Assembly: GCF_036014175.1 (NCBI RefSeq) | Contig: NZ_CP107917.1 | Span: 4,092,001 to 4,156,000, forward strand | DNA length: 64,000 nucleotides | Direction: 5' to 3' | From: Streptomyces sp. NBC_00443 | Lineage (GTDB): Bacteria > Actinomycetota > Actinomycetes > Streptomycetales > Streptomycetaceae | Shown here: positions 52,858-62,306 of the stretch, piece after piece | Layout: each line of letters opens with the position of its first letter | Position numbering within the stretch: the first letter of the stretch is position 1 | Program-made: the position numbers and the translations under genes | Notes under the pieces: generated by a model | What the model was told of the DNA's origin: nothing | What the model saw: only the letters and a program-made list of their open reading frames with translations | Database searches by the model: none

Positions 52858-53682
52858 TCAGCTGTTCCAGCTCTCGTCGTACGGGTCCTTCGGCGCCGCC
52901 ACCGGCTTGGCCGCCGTGACCTCGATGAACGGGATCGGGCCGCCGTTGACCGGGTCCTCGGCGCGGCGCGGGACGTAGGTGCCGGTGACCCGGAGCCAGG
53001 TGTCCGGCTGGAGGACCGGCGGGACCTCGCCGGTGAGGGCGACCTTGACCGGCTGGGCGTCGGCGGCACAGCAGTTGAGGGCCATCCGCACGAGGTAGGG
53101 GGTGCCGTCGCGGTCCAGGGCAAGGAAGCCGGTGAGCTGGACCTGGCGGTGGCGCAGGGTGCGGCCGTGGTCGTAGACGGCGCGGCCCGCGTAGTCGACG
53201 AGGCTGAGGCTCAGGGGGCCGGCGGCGGGGAGGGCGGGGTAGGCCAGGGGCTCCTGGAGGGCCGTACCGGTGCGGGTCGCGCTGTAGGAGCCGAGGGCGG
53301 GCGGGGCCACCAGGATCAGGGCGAGGAGGGGGAGGACGAGGAGCCAGGAGATGCGGGGTTCGCGGTGACCGTGGCCCTCATGGCTGTCGGGGTTCTCGTG
53401 ACTCTCGGGGTTCTTATGGCCCTCATGCTTCTCGGGGTTCCCATGGTCCTCATGGTTCTCGCTGCCGTCCCCGTGGTCGGCAGTGTGCTGTTTCTGCCGC
53501 CGTGCCCGCTTCCGCTCGTACCAGACCGTCGCCACCGCCGTCGCGACCAGCACCACGCCGGCCACCAGCACCAGCGGGCGCAGGCCCTGCTTGACGTACC
53601 GCAGATAAAGGTCGGTGGTGGCCGCGTGCAGCAGGGAGGCACCGAGCAGGAACAGGACCGCCGACTGGGCCTGACGGTTCAC
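52858..53682 (-). CDS. TIGR03943-like membrane protein with His-rich loop
   Basis: A 274-residue protein. Start is GTG 53682, which overlaps the TGA of the permease gene (GTGA). Helices lie near residues 8-25, 32-50 and 105-125; between them is a 45-residue loop with about a dozen His alternating with Asn, Asp and Glu (HGDGSENHEDHGN type). The C-terminal part is a soluble domain ending IPFIEVTAAKPVAAP. TIGR03943 proteins form pairs with DUF318-type permeases; the loop suggests metal (Zn) binding, which is inference. A much longer upstream frame is a shadow of the permease. Confidence 0.87.
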   Translation of the reverse strand: MNRQAQSAVLFLLGASLLHAATTDLYLRYVKQGLRPLVLVAGVVLVATAVATVWYERKRARRQKQHTADHGDGSENHEDHGNPEKHEGHKNPESHENPDSHEGHGHREPRISWLLVLPLLALILVAPPALGSYSATRTGTALQEPLAYPALPAAGPLSLSLVDYAGRAVYDHGRTLRHRQVQLTGFLALDRDGTPYLVRMALNCCAADAQPVKVALTGEVPPVLQPDTWLRVTGTYVPRRAEDPVNGGPIPFIEVTAAKPVAAPKDPYDESWNS

Positions 53683-54725
53683 AGGATCACCGCCCCGACC
53701 AGCACCGACACGACCACGGCCAGCACAAAGGTGGCCGGCGCGAAGCGCAGGGCGAAGGCCCGCCCGAAAGTGCCCGCCTGCATAGCGAACAGTTTCAGGT
53801 CGATCATCGGGCCCACGACGAGAAAGGTGAGCCGGGCCGTGAGCGAGAACTGCGACAGCGACGCCGCCACGAACGCGTCCGCCTCCGAGCAGATCGACAG
53901 CACCACGGCGAGGACCGCCAGGGCCAGGACCGACAGCACCGGGTTGTCGGCCGCCGTGCTCAGCCACGTCTCCGGGACCACCGCCTTGAGGGTCGCTGCC
54001 GCCATCGCGCCGACCACCAGGAAGCCGCCGGCGTGCATCACGTCGTGGCGGACGGAGCCCCAGAAGGCCTCGCCCTTGCTCTGCCCGTCGTAGGCGTGGC
54101 GGGACGCCGGTCTCAACCAGTCCGTACGGCCGAGGCGCAACCACAGCCAGCCCATCGCGCAGGCCACCAGCAGGCTCGCGACCAGGCGGGCGAGGACCAT
54201 CTCCGGATTGCCGGGGAACGCGACCGCCGTCGCCGTCAGCACGATCGGGTTGATCGCGGGCGCGGACAGCAGGAACGCCAGCGCCGCGGCCGGGGTGACG
54301 CCACGCCGGACCAGTGCCCCGGCCACCGGTACGGACGCGCACTCGCAGCCCGGCAGCACCGCGCCCGCCGCTCCGGCGACCGGGACGGCGAGGGCGGGGC
54401 GGCGGGGCAGGGCACGGGCGAAGAAGGACGGCGGCACGAACACCGCGATCGCCGCCGACAGCAGCACACCGAGCACCAGGAAGGGCAGCGCCTGGACCAT
54501 GACCGCGACGAACACCGTCGTCCAGCTCTGCATGACGGGTGCGGAGAGCGCGCGGCGGATCGGGCTCTGGAGGAGCACCAGCCCGAGCATGAGCATGGTG
54601 AGCAGGAGCGAGGAGTTGAGGTGCCGGCCCTCGGCCGCGCCGGCCCGCTGCCTCGGTGCGCGGCGGTCATCGCTGTCGTCGGTCCCGCCGTCCGTCTGCT
54701 GCGGGGCCGCTTTGGTGATCGCCAC
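53679..54725 (-). CDS. permease (DUF318/YraQ-like)
   Basis: A 348-residue membrane protein with eight or so helices. VLPGCECASVPVAGALVRRG and FLLSAPAINPIVL are the family's signature segments (PxCxC-like motif and APAINP), which recur in the C-terminal repeat as SICSEADAFVAASL and VVGPMIDLKL. It pairs with the His-rich TIGR03943-like protein through a four-base overlap. Related permeases are linked with metal or thiol handling, but the substrate is not known. ATG 54725, overlapped by no other gene. Confidence 0.9.
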   Translation of the reverse strand: MAITKAAPQQTDGGTDDSDDRRAPRQRAGAAEGRHLNSSLLLTMLMLGLVLLQSPIRRALSAPVMQSWTTVFVAVMVQALPFLVLGVLLSAAIAVFVPPSFFARALPRRPALAVPVAGAAGAVLPGCECASVPVAGALVRRGVTPAAALAFLLSAPAINPIVLTATAVAFPGNPEMVLARLVASLLVACAMGWLWLRLGRTDWLRPASRHAYDGQSKGEAFWGSVRHDVMHAGGFLVVGAMAAATLKAVVPETWLSTAADNPVLSVLALAVLAVVLSICSEADAFVAASLSQFSLTARLTFLVVGPMIDLKLFAMQAGTFGRAFALRFAPATFVLAVVVSVLVGAVIL

Positions 54726-54859
54726 GGGCGAGGTACCTCCGGTGGTGCGGTAGGGCGCTGGCTTCCCTCCCCTCCAGTACGGCCGGACGCGAGCGGGCGT
54801 TCAGACGCGGACGGGCCCCTTGTGGAACCACCCGTCACATTGAGGCAGTCTTTTCCCTC

Positions 54860-56842
54860 GTGGCGAGCGTTCCGAATCAGGGCTTAGGGAGTGACACGGC
54901 CGCGCACATGGTCGTGTGCGGCGACGACGGGCTCGCGCACCGGCTGGCCGCCGAGTTGCGTGGGGTGTACGGCGAGCAGGTGACGCTCCTCGTGCCACCC
55001 TCCGAGCGCACGGTACGACCACCGGTCGTGGGCCGCGCCCGGGCCGCTTCGGCGGCGTTGCTCGGAGCGGTCACCGCGGCCGTCAACCGTGCGGGCGGCG
55101 GAGCCGGCGACGGCAGCGAACCGGCCGGGAGCATCCGGGTGGTGGAGGCCCCCGAGGCCACGGAGGCCGCGCTCGCCGACGCGGGCGTGGAACGGGCCGA
55201 CGCGCTCGCGCTCGTCTATGACGACGACGAGACCAACATCCGCGCCGCCCTCACCGCCCGCCGTCTCAACCCCCGCCTCCGGCTCGTCCTGCGGCTGTAC
55301 AACCGCCGGTTGGGCCAGCACATCGAGGAACTCCTCGACCAGGCGGCCGCGTTGGCGACGGGCGCCGGGGACGCCGGTCTCGACGCCTCCACGACCGTCC
55401 TGTCCGACGCCGACACGGCCGCCCCCGCGCTGGCCGCCACGGCCGTCGCCGGCACCACCAAGGTCGTACAGACCGACGGTCTGCTCCTGCGGGCGGTGGA
55501 GCGCCCGCCCCTGCGCCCGGGGCAGGCGGCCCCGTCCGGGCTGGCCACGCTGGCCCTGCTGTCCACGACCAACAACGACCCGGCCGGGACGGACGGTTCG
55601 GGCGATTCGGAGAACGGCGACGAGCAGGGGCCTCTGCTGCTGCCGGATGCGGCGGCCGTGCAGGGGGCCAGGGGCCGCGGGACGGTCGTCCTCGAGCAGG
55701 TGTCGTACGCGGGTCCCTCCCTGCCCTCGGGGCGAGGCGTCGTGCCGTCGTTCGCCTCGCTGTTCTCGCGGCGGCTCAGGTGGTCGCTGGCCGTACTGGT
55801 GGGCTGTGTGGCCGCGCTGGCCGTGGCACTGACGGTGGTGACCGGGGAACACCCGCTGTACGCCACGTACATGACCCTCCTCGACCTCTTCGCCATCAAC
55901 GAACCCGCCCTCCACCAGTCCCTGGCCCGGCAGATCCTCCAGTTGCTGTCCGGGCTGATGGGTCTGCTGCTGCTTCCGGTGCTGCTGGCGGCCGTGCTGG
56001 AGGCCCTCGGCACCTTCCGCTCCGCGACCGCCCTGCGCAAACCGCCGCGTGGGCTGGGCGGGCATGTGGTGCTGCTCGGTCTGGGCAAGATCGGCACCCG
56101 GGTGCTGACCCGGCTGCGGGAACTGCACATCCCCGTGGTGTGCGTGGAGGCCGACCCCGACGCTCGCGGGATGGCCACGGCACGGCGGCTGCGGGTGCCC
56201 GTGGTGCTCGGGGACGTCACTCAGGAAGGTGTCCTGGAGGCCGCGAAGATCCATCGGGCGCATGCGCTGCTGGCGGTGACCAGCGCGGACACCACCAATC
56301 TTGAGGCCGCGCTGTACGCCCGCTCCGTGCGGCCCGACCTCCGTGTGGTCCTGCGTCTGTACGACGACGACTTCGCCACCGCCGTGTACCGGACCCTGCG
56401 GGCCGCGCACCCCCATGCCTCTACGCGCAGCCGCAGTGTGACGCATCTGGCCGCGCCCGCGTTCGCCGGGGCGATGATGGGGCGGCAGATTCTGGGGGCG
56501 ATTCCTGTCGAGCGGCGGGTGCTGTTGTTCGCTGCGGTGGATGTGGGTGGTCATCCACAGCTTGAGGACAAGACCGTCGGGGAGGCCTTCCGGGCCGGTG
56601 CGTGGCGGGTGCTGGCGCTGGACCGGACGCCGCGCGATGAGCGGCGCGAGGAGCGTCGGGAGGAGCCTGCGGTGGAGGAGGCCTACGAGGACGGCGGCGG
56701 GGTGGGTGGGGTGTCGGGGTGGGTGTGGGATCTGCCCGACGCGTATGTCCTGCAGAAGGACGACCGGGTGGTGCTGGCCGCCACTCGGCGGGGGTTGGCG
56801 GAGCTGTTGGGGAGGCGGTCGCGGGAGCGGGCGGGGGCTTAG
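54860..56842 (+). CDS. RCK/TrkA-N ion-channel-like protein (CASTOR/POLLUX type)
   Basis: A 660-residue protein. An N-terminal NAD-binding RCK-like domain (HMVVCGDDGLAHRLAAEL, about 16-170) is followed by a Gly/Asp-rich linker; two hydrophobic segments (about 313-332 and 355-390) make a two-helix pore region without a TVGYG filter. A second TrkA-N domain has GHVVLLGLGKIGTRVLTRL near 400 and ends in a TrkA-C-like part. This order resembles CASTOR/POLLUX channels and bacterial relatives that move cations. Start is GTG 54860; an in-frame ATG at 54908 is an alternative. Confidence 0.88.
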   Translation: MASVPNQGLGSDTAAHMVVCGDDGLAHRLAAELRGVYGEQVTLLVPPSERTVRPPVVGRARAASAALLGAVTAAVNRAGGGAGDGSEPAGSIRVVEAPEATEAALADAGVERADALALVYDDDETNIRAALTARRLNPRLRLVLRLYNRRLGQHIEELLDQAAALATGAGDAGLDASTTVLSDADTAAPALAATAVAGTTKVVQTDGLLLRAVERPPLRPGQAAPSGLATLALLSTTNNDPAGTDGSGDSENGDEQGPLLLPDAAAVQGARGRGTVVLEQVSYAGPSLPSGRGVVPSFASLFSRRLRWSLAVLVGCVAALAVALTVVTGEHPLYATYMTLLDLFAINEPALHQSLARQILQLLSGLMGLLLLPVLLAAVLEALGTFRSATALRKPPRGLGGHVVLLGLGKIGTRVLTRLRELHIPVVCVEADPDARGMATARRLRVPVVLGDVTQEGVLEAAKIHRAHALLAVTSADTTNLEAALYARSVRPDLRVVLRLYDDDFATAVYRTLRAAHPHASTRSRSVTHLAAPAFAGAMMGRQILGAIPVERRVLLFAAVDVGGHPQLEDKTVGEAFRAGAWRVLALDRTPRDERREERREEPAVEEAYEDGGGVGGVSGWVWDLPDAYVLQKDDRVVLAATRRGLAELLGRRSRERAGA

Positions 56843-56876
56843 GGGGTGTTTCGCCCGCGCCGCCCTTACCCTTCCC

Positions 56877-57005
56877 GTCCTTGAAGGGGCGCTGCCCCTT
56901 CGACCCCGGTCCCTGGGGGCTGCCGCCCCCAGACCCCCGCTGTCGGCCTGAACGGCCTCGTCCTCAAACTCCCCCAGAGGGGGACCCCCAGACGGGCTGA
57001 AAATA
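56877..57005. repeat. Streptomyces-type dispersed intergenic repeat
   Basis: Contains GAAGGGGCGCTGCCCCTTC, then CTGGGGGCTGCCGCCCCCAG, and CGGCCTGAACGGCCTCGTCC, a mosaic of palindromes that recurs between genes across Streptomyces genomes, and ends GACGGGCTGAAAA. A CCCCCAGAGGGGG insertion interrupts the usual ending. It separates the channel gene from the convergent S9 peptidase and may act as a bidirectional terminator. Confidence 0.8.
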
Positions 57006-57033
57006 CCGGGACCGGCATCGAGAAGTGCCGGCC

Positions 57034-58884
57034 TCAAGCAGCCGAGCCCCTCAAATGCCTCTCCGCGAAGTCCAGTTCCAGGCGTACCTGCTTGATTCGC
57101 TCGTCCACCACCAGGGAACCGTGGCCCGCGTCGTACCGGTACACCTCGTGTACGGCCTCGCGGGCCTCCAGGCGCTTGACGTAGTTGTCGATCTGTCGGA
57201 TCGGGCAGCGGGGGTCGTTCACGCCGGCGGCGATGTAGACCGGGGTCTTCACCTGGTCGACGTAGGTCAGGGGGGACGAGGCCTCGAAGCGTTCCGGGAC
57301 CTCCTCCGGGGTGCCGCCCAGGAGGGTGCGGTCCATGGCCTTCAGGGCTTCCATCTCGTCGTGGTACGCCGTGACGTAGTCGGCGACGGGGACGTTCGCG
57401 ATGCCCAGCGTCCATGCGTCGGGCTGAGTGCCGAGGCCGAGGAGGGTGAGGTAGCCGCCCCAGGAGCCGCCGGTCAGGATGAGGCGGGCGGGGTCGGCCA
57501 GGCCGGAGGTCACCGCCCATTCGCGGACCGCCGCGATGTCCTCCAGCTCGATCAGACCCACCCGGTGCTTGAGCGCGTCCGTCCAGGCACGCCCGTAACC
57601 CGTGGAGCCGCGGTAGTTGACCCGCACCACCGCGTACCCGTGGTCCACCCAGACCGCCGGGCCCGCCGCGAACGCGTCGCTGTCGTGCCACGTCGGGCCA
57701 CCGTGGATGTCGAAGACGGTGGGCAGGGGGCCCTCGGCGCCCGCGGGACGCTGGACCAGGGCGTGGATACGGCCGCCCGGCCCTTCCACCCACACGTCCT
57801 CCACCGGGACCGAACCCGGGGACTTCAGGCCGGGCGGATCCAGCACCACCCGTCCCGTCGTCGACCGCACCGCCGACGGCTCCGCGGCCGACGACCACAG
57901 ATACTCCACGCTGCCGTCCGGGCGGGCCGTCGCGCCGGACACGGTGCCCGCCGGGGTCGGGATCCGCTCCAGCTCACGCCGTGCCAGGTCGTACCGGAAC
58001 AGCTCGCTGCGGGCCTCGAAGCTGTGCGCGATCAGCAGACCGGTCCCGTCGGGATACCACTCGGCGCTGACGTCACCGGGCAGCTCCAGCGCGAGGTCCG
58101 TCTCCTCCCCCGTCGTCACGTCCCACACCAGCGGCTCCCAGCGGCCGCGCCTCTGGTGGCCGATGAGCAGGCGGGCGTCACCGTCCACCGGGGCGAAGCC
58201 CAGGACCTCCAGGCCCAGCTCCTGGGTGCCGCCCTTGGTGTCGTCGAGCTCGGCGACCGCCGAGCCGTCGGGGCGCAGGACACGCAGCGCGGAGTGCATC
58301 GCATCGCCGTGCTCGGTGTGCTCGACGGCGATCAGCCTGCCGTCGTGCGAGAGGTCGCCGACGCCCGCGGACTCGCGGTGGCGGTAGATCTCCACCGGGG
58401 GCTCACCGGTGCGGGCCAGATGGACGGTCGTGCCGTCCTCGTCCGTCGAGCGGCCCACGATCGCCGTGCGGCCGTCCCGGCCGAGAGCGAGGCCCGCCGG
58501 ATAGGACGGGTCCAGGCCCGGCGCCGCGAGCTCGTCCTCACCGCCGGTGAACGGCTGGCGGCGCCAGACGCCGAACTCGTCGCCGTCCTTGTCGTCGAAC
58601 CACCAGATCCACGCGCCGTCCGGGGTGAGCACGCCGTCCGTGGTGCCGTTCGGCCGGTCGGTCACCTGGCGCTGCTCGCCCGTCGCACGGTCCCAGGCGT
58701 ACAGCTCGTACGTCCCTGTGGCGTTCGACACGAACAAGGATCGGTCCGGGGCGTCCTCCGCCCAGTCCGGCAGCGACACCCGAGGTGCCCGGAAGCGCTT
58801 CTCCCAGTCCGGCATTCCCTTGCCCGGCGTGTCCTTGTCCTGCATGTGGTGATCCCGCGAATCGGACCCGTGGCTCTCAGTCAT
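57034..58884 (-). CDS. S9 family prolyl oligopeptidase-like peptidase
   Basis: A 616-residue serine peptidase. Residues to about 375 are a beta-propeller with repeated W-x-x-D-type strands; the catalytic alpha/beta hydrolase domain follows. Ser nucleophile in GGSWGGYLTL, Asp in GVNDPRCP, His in DAGHGSLV. Such enzymes cleave acyl-peptides or dipeptides and are cytoplasmic. ATG 58884 (MTESHGSDSR) is chosen over the in-frame upstream ATG, which would overlap the divergent methyltransferase's 5' end. No signal peptide seen. Confidence 0.93.
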   Translation of the reverse strand: MTESHGSDSRDHHMQDKDTPGKGMPDWEKRFRAPRVSLPDWAEDAPDRSLFVSNATGTYELYAWDRATGEQRQVTDRPNGTTDGVLTPDGAWIWWFDDKDGDEFGVWRRQPFTGGEDELAAPGLDPSYPAGLALGRDGRTAIVGRSTDEDGTTVHLARTGEPPVEIYRHRESAGVGDLSHDGRLIAVEHTEHGDAMHSALRVLRPDGSAVAELDDTKGGTQELGLEVLGFAPVDGDARLLIGHQRRGRWEPLVWDVTTGEETDLALELPGDVSAEWYPDGTGLLIAHSFEARSELFRYDLARRELERIPTPAGTVSGATARPDGSVEYLWSSAAEPSAVRSTTGRVVLDPPGLKSPGSVPVEDVWVEGPGGRIHALVQRPAGAEGPLPTVFDIHGGPTWHDSDAFAAGPAVWVDHGYAVVRVNYRGSTGYGRAWTDALKHRVGLIELEDIAAVREWAVTSGLADPARLILTGGSWGGYLTLLGLGTQPDAWTLGIANVPVADYVTAYHDEMEALKAMDRTLLGGTPEEVPERFEASSPLTYVDQVKTPVYIAAGVNDPRCPIRQIDNYVKRLEAREAVHEVYRYDAGHGSLVVDERIKQVRLELDFAERHLRGSAA

Positions 58885-58954
58885 GGCCCCATAGTGCCTG
58901 GCCCGGCCGACAATTCGCTGGCGAGGCCCCCAGCCTGTGGATAACTTCGCGTCC

Positions 58955-59779
58955 ATGCACTCCACGATCCCCCCGGACTGGAACGAGGCCAACCGCGCCA
59001 TGTGGGACGAACGCGTCCCGCTGCACGCCGCCGGCGCCTTCTACGACCTCACCGGCTTTCGCGCCGGCGCCGACGCGCTGCGCGAGTTCGAGCGGGCGGA
59101 GGTCGGGGACGTGACGGGCCGCTCGCTGCTGCATCTGCAGTGCCACATGGGCCTGGACACCCTGTCCTGGGCGCGGCACGGCGCCGCCCGAGTCGTGGGC
59201 CTGGACTTCTCCGAACCTGCGGTGGAGACGGCCCGCTCGCTCGCCGCCGACCTGGGTTTCGGGCCCGACCGGGCGGCCTTCGTCGCGGCCGACGTGTACG
59301 ACGCGGCGCAGGCGGTGCCGGACCCCTCGTACGACATCGTCTACACCGGCGTGGGCGCCCTGTGCTGGCTGCCGGACATCCGCCGCTGGGCCGAGACGGC
59401 GGCCTCCCTCGTCGCGCCGGGCGGGTTCCTCTACCTCGCCGAGTTCCACCCCATCACCGAGGCCCTTGACGACGAGACGGGCTCGCGGGTCGTCCGCGAC
59501 TACTTCGACCGCGACGCCCAGGTGTACGACATCCCCGGCACCTACGGCTCGGACAGCACCGACACCGTCAACAACCGCAGTGTCGAGTGGCAGCACCCCG
59601 TCGGCGAGGTCGTGACCGCACTCGCGGCGGCCGGGCTGCGCATCGAGTTCCTGCGCGAGCACGACGTCTCGCTGTTCCGCCGGTTCGAGTCCTTCGAGGA
59701 GCGCGACGGCTATTTCCGTTTCCCCACCGGGCGGCCGCGGGTTCCGCTGATGTACTCACTGCGGGCCCGCAAGGACTGA
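58955..59779 (+). CDS. class I SAM-dependent methyltransferase
   Basis: A 274-residue methyltransferase. The SAM motif is LLHLQCHMGLDTLSWARHGA (the more usual LDxGCGxG is weakened), with VVGLDFSEPAVE as the acidic-end strand and VYTGVGALCWLPDI as motif III. Substrate unknown. It is divergent from the S9 peptidase with overlapping promoter space. Start ATG 58955 (MHSTIPPDWNE) is favoured over GTG 58937; six residues differ. Confidence 0.88.
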   Translation: MHSTIPPDWNEANRAMWDERVPLHAAGAFYDLTGFRAGADALREFERAEVGDVTGRSLLHLQCHMGLDTLSWARHGAARVVGLDFSEPAVETARSLAADLGFGPDRAAFVAADVYDAAQAVPDPSYDIVYTGVGALCWLPDIRRWAETAASLVAPGGFLYLAEFHPITEALDDETGSRVVRDYFDRDAQVYDIPGTYGSDSTDTVNNRSVEWQHPVGEVVTALAAAGLRIEFLREHDVSLFRRFESFEERDGYFRFPTGRPRVPLMYSLRARKD

Positions 59780-59839
59780 AAGGACGGGCGTTTACGCAGG
59801 TCAGGCCCATTGTCAGTGGCGGGGTGCAGACTCCTTTCC

Positions 59840-60214
59840 ATGACCGATCTGCGCAGGACAGTCGAGCGGTTCTGGGCCACCGCCGCGGCCCGGGAGTGGG
59901 ACGCGTTCGCCGAGACGCTCGCCGAGGACGTCGTGTACACGCTGCCGCAGACGCGCGAGCGCATCAGCGGGCGGGAGCGGTATGTGCGGTTCAACCGGGA
60001 GTATCCGGGGGACTGGCGGCTGCGCGTCGAGCGCGTTGTCGCCGAGCCGGGGCAGGTCGTGACCTGGATCCACTGCACTGTGGGGCTGGAGGAGATGTAC
60101 GGCGTCTCGTTCTTCACGGAGGACGGGAGCGGCCGTATATCCACGGTCACGGACTTCTGGCCGGAGCCGTACGAGCCGCCGGCGGGCCGCGAACACCTCG
60201 TCGAGCGGTACTGA
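59840..60214 (+). CDS. SnoaL-like / nuclear transport factor 2 fold protein
   Basis: A 124-residue small cone-fold protein. The typical opening is MTDLRRTVERFWATAAAREWDAFAETLAEDVVY, with GRERYVRFNREYPGDW as the middle helix-strand. Members are cyclases, isomerases or binding proteins; none can be chosen. ATG 59840 begins 60 bases after the methyltransferase stop, and the same strand makes an operon plausible. Confidence 0.88.
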   Translation: MTDLRRTVERFWATAAAREWDAFAETLAEDVVYTLPQTRERISGRERYVRFNREYPGDWRLRVERVVAEPGQVVTWIHCTVGLEEMYGVSFFTEDGSGRISTVTDFWPEPYEPPAGREHLVERY

Positions 60215-60269
60215 CCCCGCGGCTACCCCGCGGCCCGGCCCTGAGCCGGAGCCCCGTACCTTTGAGGGC

Positions 60270-61112
60270 GTGTACCGGTTTCTGCTGACGCCCCGTTGGT
60301 GGGGGATCAACGTCTTCGTGCTGCTCGCCATCCCCTTCTGCGTGTTCATGGGGTCATGGCAGCTGGGCCGGTTCGAGGCGCGGGTGGAGGGCCACCGCAG
60401 CGCCGGTGAGCAGGCCGCGGAGAACAAGCAGGAGGCGGCCCGTCCGCTCGCCGAGCTGCTGCCTGTGGACAAGGTGACCGTGGGCAAGCAGGTCACCGCG
60501 AGCGGCCGGTACGGCAAGCAGCTGCTCGTGCCCGGCCGCGAGCTGGACGGCAAGCAGGGCTACTACGTCCTGACGCTCCTGCACACCGACGACGGCAAGA
60601 CCCTGCCGGTGGTACGGGGCTGGCGGCCGGGAGACGCCGACCGCGCCGCGATCCCTGCCGCACCGTCCGGCGAGGTCACGGTCACCGGGGCGCTCCAGGC
60701 ATCCGAAGTGCCCGGCGAGAACGGCGTGCCCGCGCAGGGTGGCCTGCCGTCCGGCCAGACGGGGGCGATCAGCGCGGCATCGCTGGTGAACCTGGTGCCG
60801 GACGACGTCTACGACGCCTGGGTCACCCTCAACAAGGCCGACTCCGGTATGAAGCCGGTCCCGGTGGCCGCCCCCAACGACACCGGGCTCGACCTGAAGG
60901 CGTTCCAGAACCTCGGCTACACCGGCGAGTGGTTCGTCTTCGCGGGCTTCGTGGTCTTCATGTGGTTCCGCCTGCTGCGCCGCGAGGCGGAGTTCGCACG
61001 GGACGCGGAACTGGGCCTGCTCCGCGATGGGGAGACCGACGCGGACGAAGGGAACCGGGCCGGTGCCGGGAGCACCGGCGAGGGCCCGACCCAGGAGAAG
61101 GCGAACGCCTAG
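60270..61112 (+). CDS. SURF1 family protein
   Basis: A 280-residue protein with the family's two terminal membrane helices (about 8-30 and 222-240; GINVFVLLAIPFCVFMGSWQLGR and EWFVFAGFVVFMWFRLLR) and a large extracytoplasmic loop. SURF1 assists haem-A insertion and assembly of cytochrome c oxidase. The streptomycete subgroup has GxWQLxR after helix one, as here. A Glu/Gly-rich tail ends the protein. GTG start at 60270. Confidence 0.93.
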   Translation: MYRFLLTPRWWGINVFVLLAIPFCVFMGSWQLGRFEARVEGHRSAGEQAAENKQEAARPLAELLPVDKVTVGKQVTASGRYGKQLLVPGRELDGKQGYYVLTLLHTDDGKTLPVVRGWRPGDADRAAIPAAPSGEVTVTGALQASEVPGENGVPAQGGLPSGQTGAISAASLVNLVPDDVYDAWVTLNKADSGMKPVPVAAPNDTGLDLKAFQNLGYTGEWFVFAGFVVFMWFRLLRREAEFARDAELGLLRDGETDADEGNRAGAGSTGEGPTQEKANA

Positions 61113-61169
61113 GCGCACGCCGGGCGACAACGCCCGGCAGGCCGCGACAGCGCCGCTGCCGCCCGTTCC

Positions 61170-62306
61170 CTACGCGCCCGGCAGCAGGCCCGTCCAGTAC
61201 ACCGTGCCCGCACAGGCGTTGGACACCGTCACCGTGACACTCGGGGCTCCGGCCTCCGGGGCGTTGGTGACCGCGACGCTGCCGTCGGCCGTGGTGTCCT
61301 CCGTCAGCAGCTGGGTCGTGGTGCCGGTGTCGCCGCCCGTGGACGTGCCCTCGCTCGTGCCGGGGGTGCCCTCGGTGGGGGTCGGGTCCGGTGAGGGGTC
61401 GGGGCCGCCCGTGCCGCCGCCGTTGTTGTCGCCCGTCGTGGGACAGGTCGCCGAGGGGAGCCAGGCGAACTTGACCTCGTAGGAGGCGCCCGGCTTCAGG
61501 ACGAGGGAGGCGTACTCCGTCGACGGGTCGGGCAGGCCGACCGCGGCGTCACCGGCGACATGCCGGGCCGAGGTGACCTTCGTCGGGTCAGCGGCTCCCT
61601 GCGGAACCACACCGACCGTGCCGGGCCCGCTCACCGTGCACTCGGTGGTGGAGACGTTGCTGAAGCGGAAGGTGCCGTACACCGTGCCCGACGAGTCGGG
61701 CAGATCGGCGGACGAACCGGACAGGCCGAGCTGGTCCGAGGTGCACACGGCTATGCCGGCGGTGCTGGTCGCCAAGGGGTCGTCGGGCTTTCCGGACCCC
61801 GTGCCGGGACCGGTGCCGGTGCCCTTGTCGTCTTCCTTCTCGCCGTCCTTGCCCGTGCCCTCGGTGCGGCCCGAGGTGCCGCCGGAGGTGCCCGCGCCGC
61901 CGTCTGTCTGCTTGCCCTCGCCGGCTCCGCCCTGCGCCTGCTCGCCATGGCCGGCGACGGACGGATTGACGTCGGAGCCGGTGGAGTTGGAGACGTGCAC
62001 CAGGGCCGGGACGGCAGTGCCGATGAAGAGCACCGCAGCCGCCGCGCCGACGAGCGCCTGCCGCTTGCGCGCCCGCCGTGCGGGGACCGCACGCCGCAGA
62101 TGGTCCAGCGTGCCGTCGCGCGGCTCGATCTCGTCGACCGCGGTGTGCAGCATGCGGCGCAGTGCCAGCTCGTCCGAGTCGAGCCCGTCGAGGCTCTGGT
62201 CGTCGGGGCCGTGGTTCACAGTTCCGTTCCCAGCGTGCGATTGCTTCGGCTGTTGCTTGTCCGGCCACCCTGCCGGGTCACGCCGGCCGTCATGGTCCTC
62301 GCTCAT
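61170..62306 (-). CDS. membrane-anchored protein co-encoded with a SigE-family sigma factor (putative anti-sigma/sensor)
   Basis: A 378-residue protein. A cytoplasmic N-terminus (about 80 residues; LDSDELALRRMLHTAVDEIEP) leads to one membrane helix (residues 84-104, RKRQALVGAAAAVLFIGTAV) and a Gly/Thr/Asp-rich linker, then an extracytoplasmic beta-rich domain with two Cys pairs. Its ATG overlaps the stop of the sigma gene (ATGA), as anti-sigma factors often do. No zinc-binding HxxxCxxC motif is visible, so it is not a ZAS-type anti-sigma. Role is inferred from linkage only. Confidence 0.78.
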   Translation of the reverse strand: MSEDHDGRRDPAGWPDKQQPKQSHAGNGTVNHGPDDQSLDGLDSDELALRRMLHTAVDEIEPRDGTLDHLRRAVPARRARKRQALVGAAAAVLFIGTAVPALVHVSNSTGSDVNPSVAGHGEQAQGGAGEGKQTDGGAGTSGGTSGRTEGTGKDGEKEDDKGTGTGPGTGSGKPDDPLATSTAGIAVCTSDQLGLSGSSADLPDSSGTVYGTFRFSNVSTTECTVSGPGTVGVVPQGAADPTKVTSARHVAGDAAVGLPDPSTEYASLVLKPGASYEVKFAWLPSATCPTTGDNNGGGTGGPDPSPDPTPTEGTPGTSEGTSTGGDTGTTTQLLTEDTTADGSVAVTNAPEAGAPSVTVTVSNACAGTVYWTGLLPGA

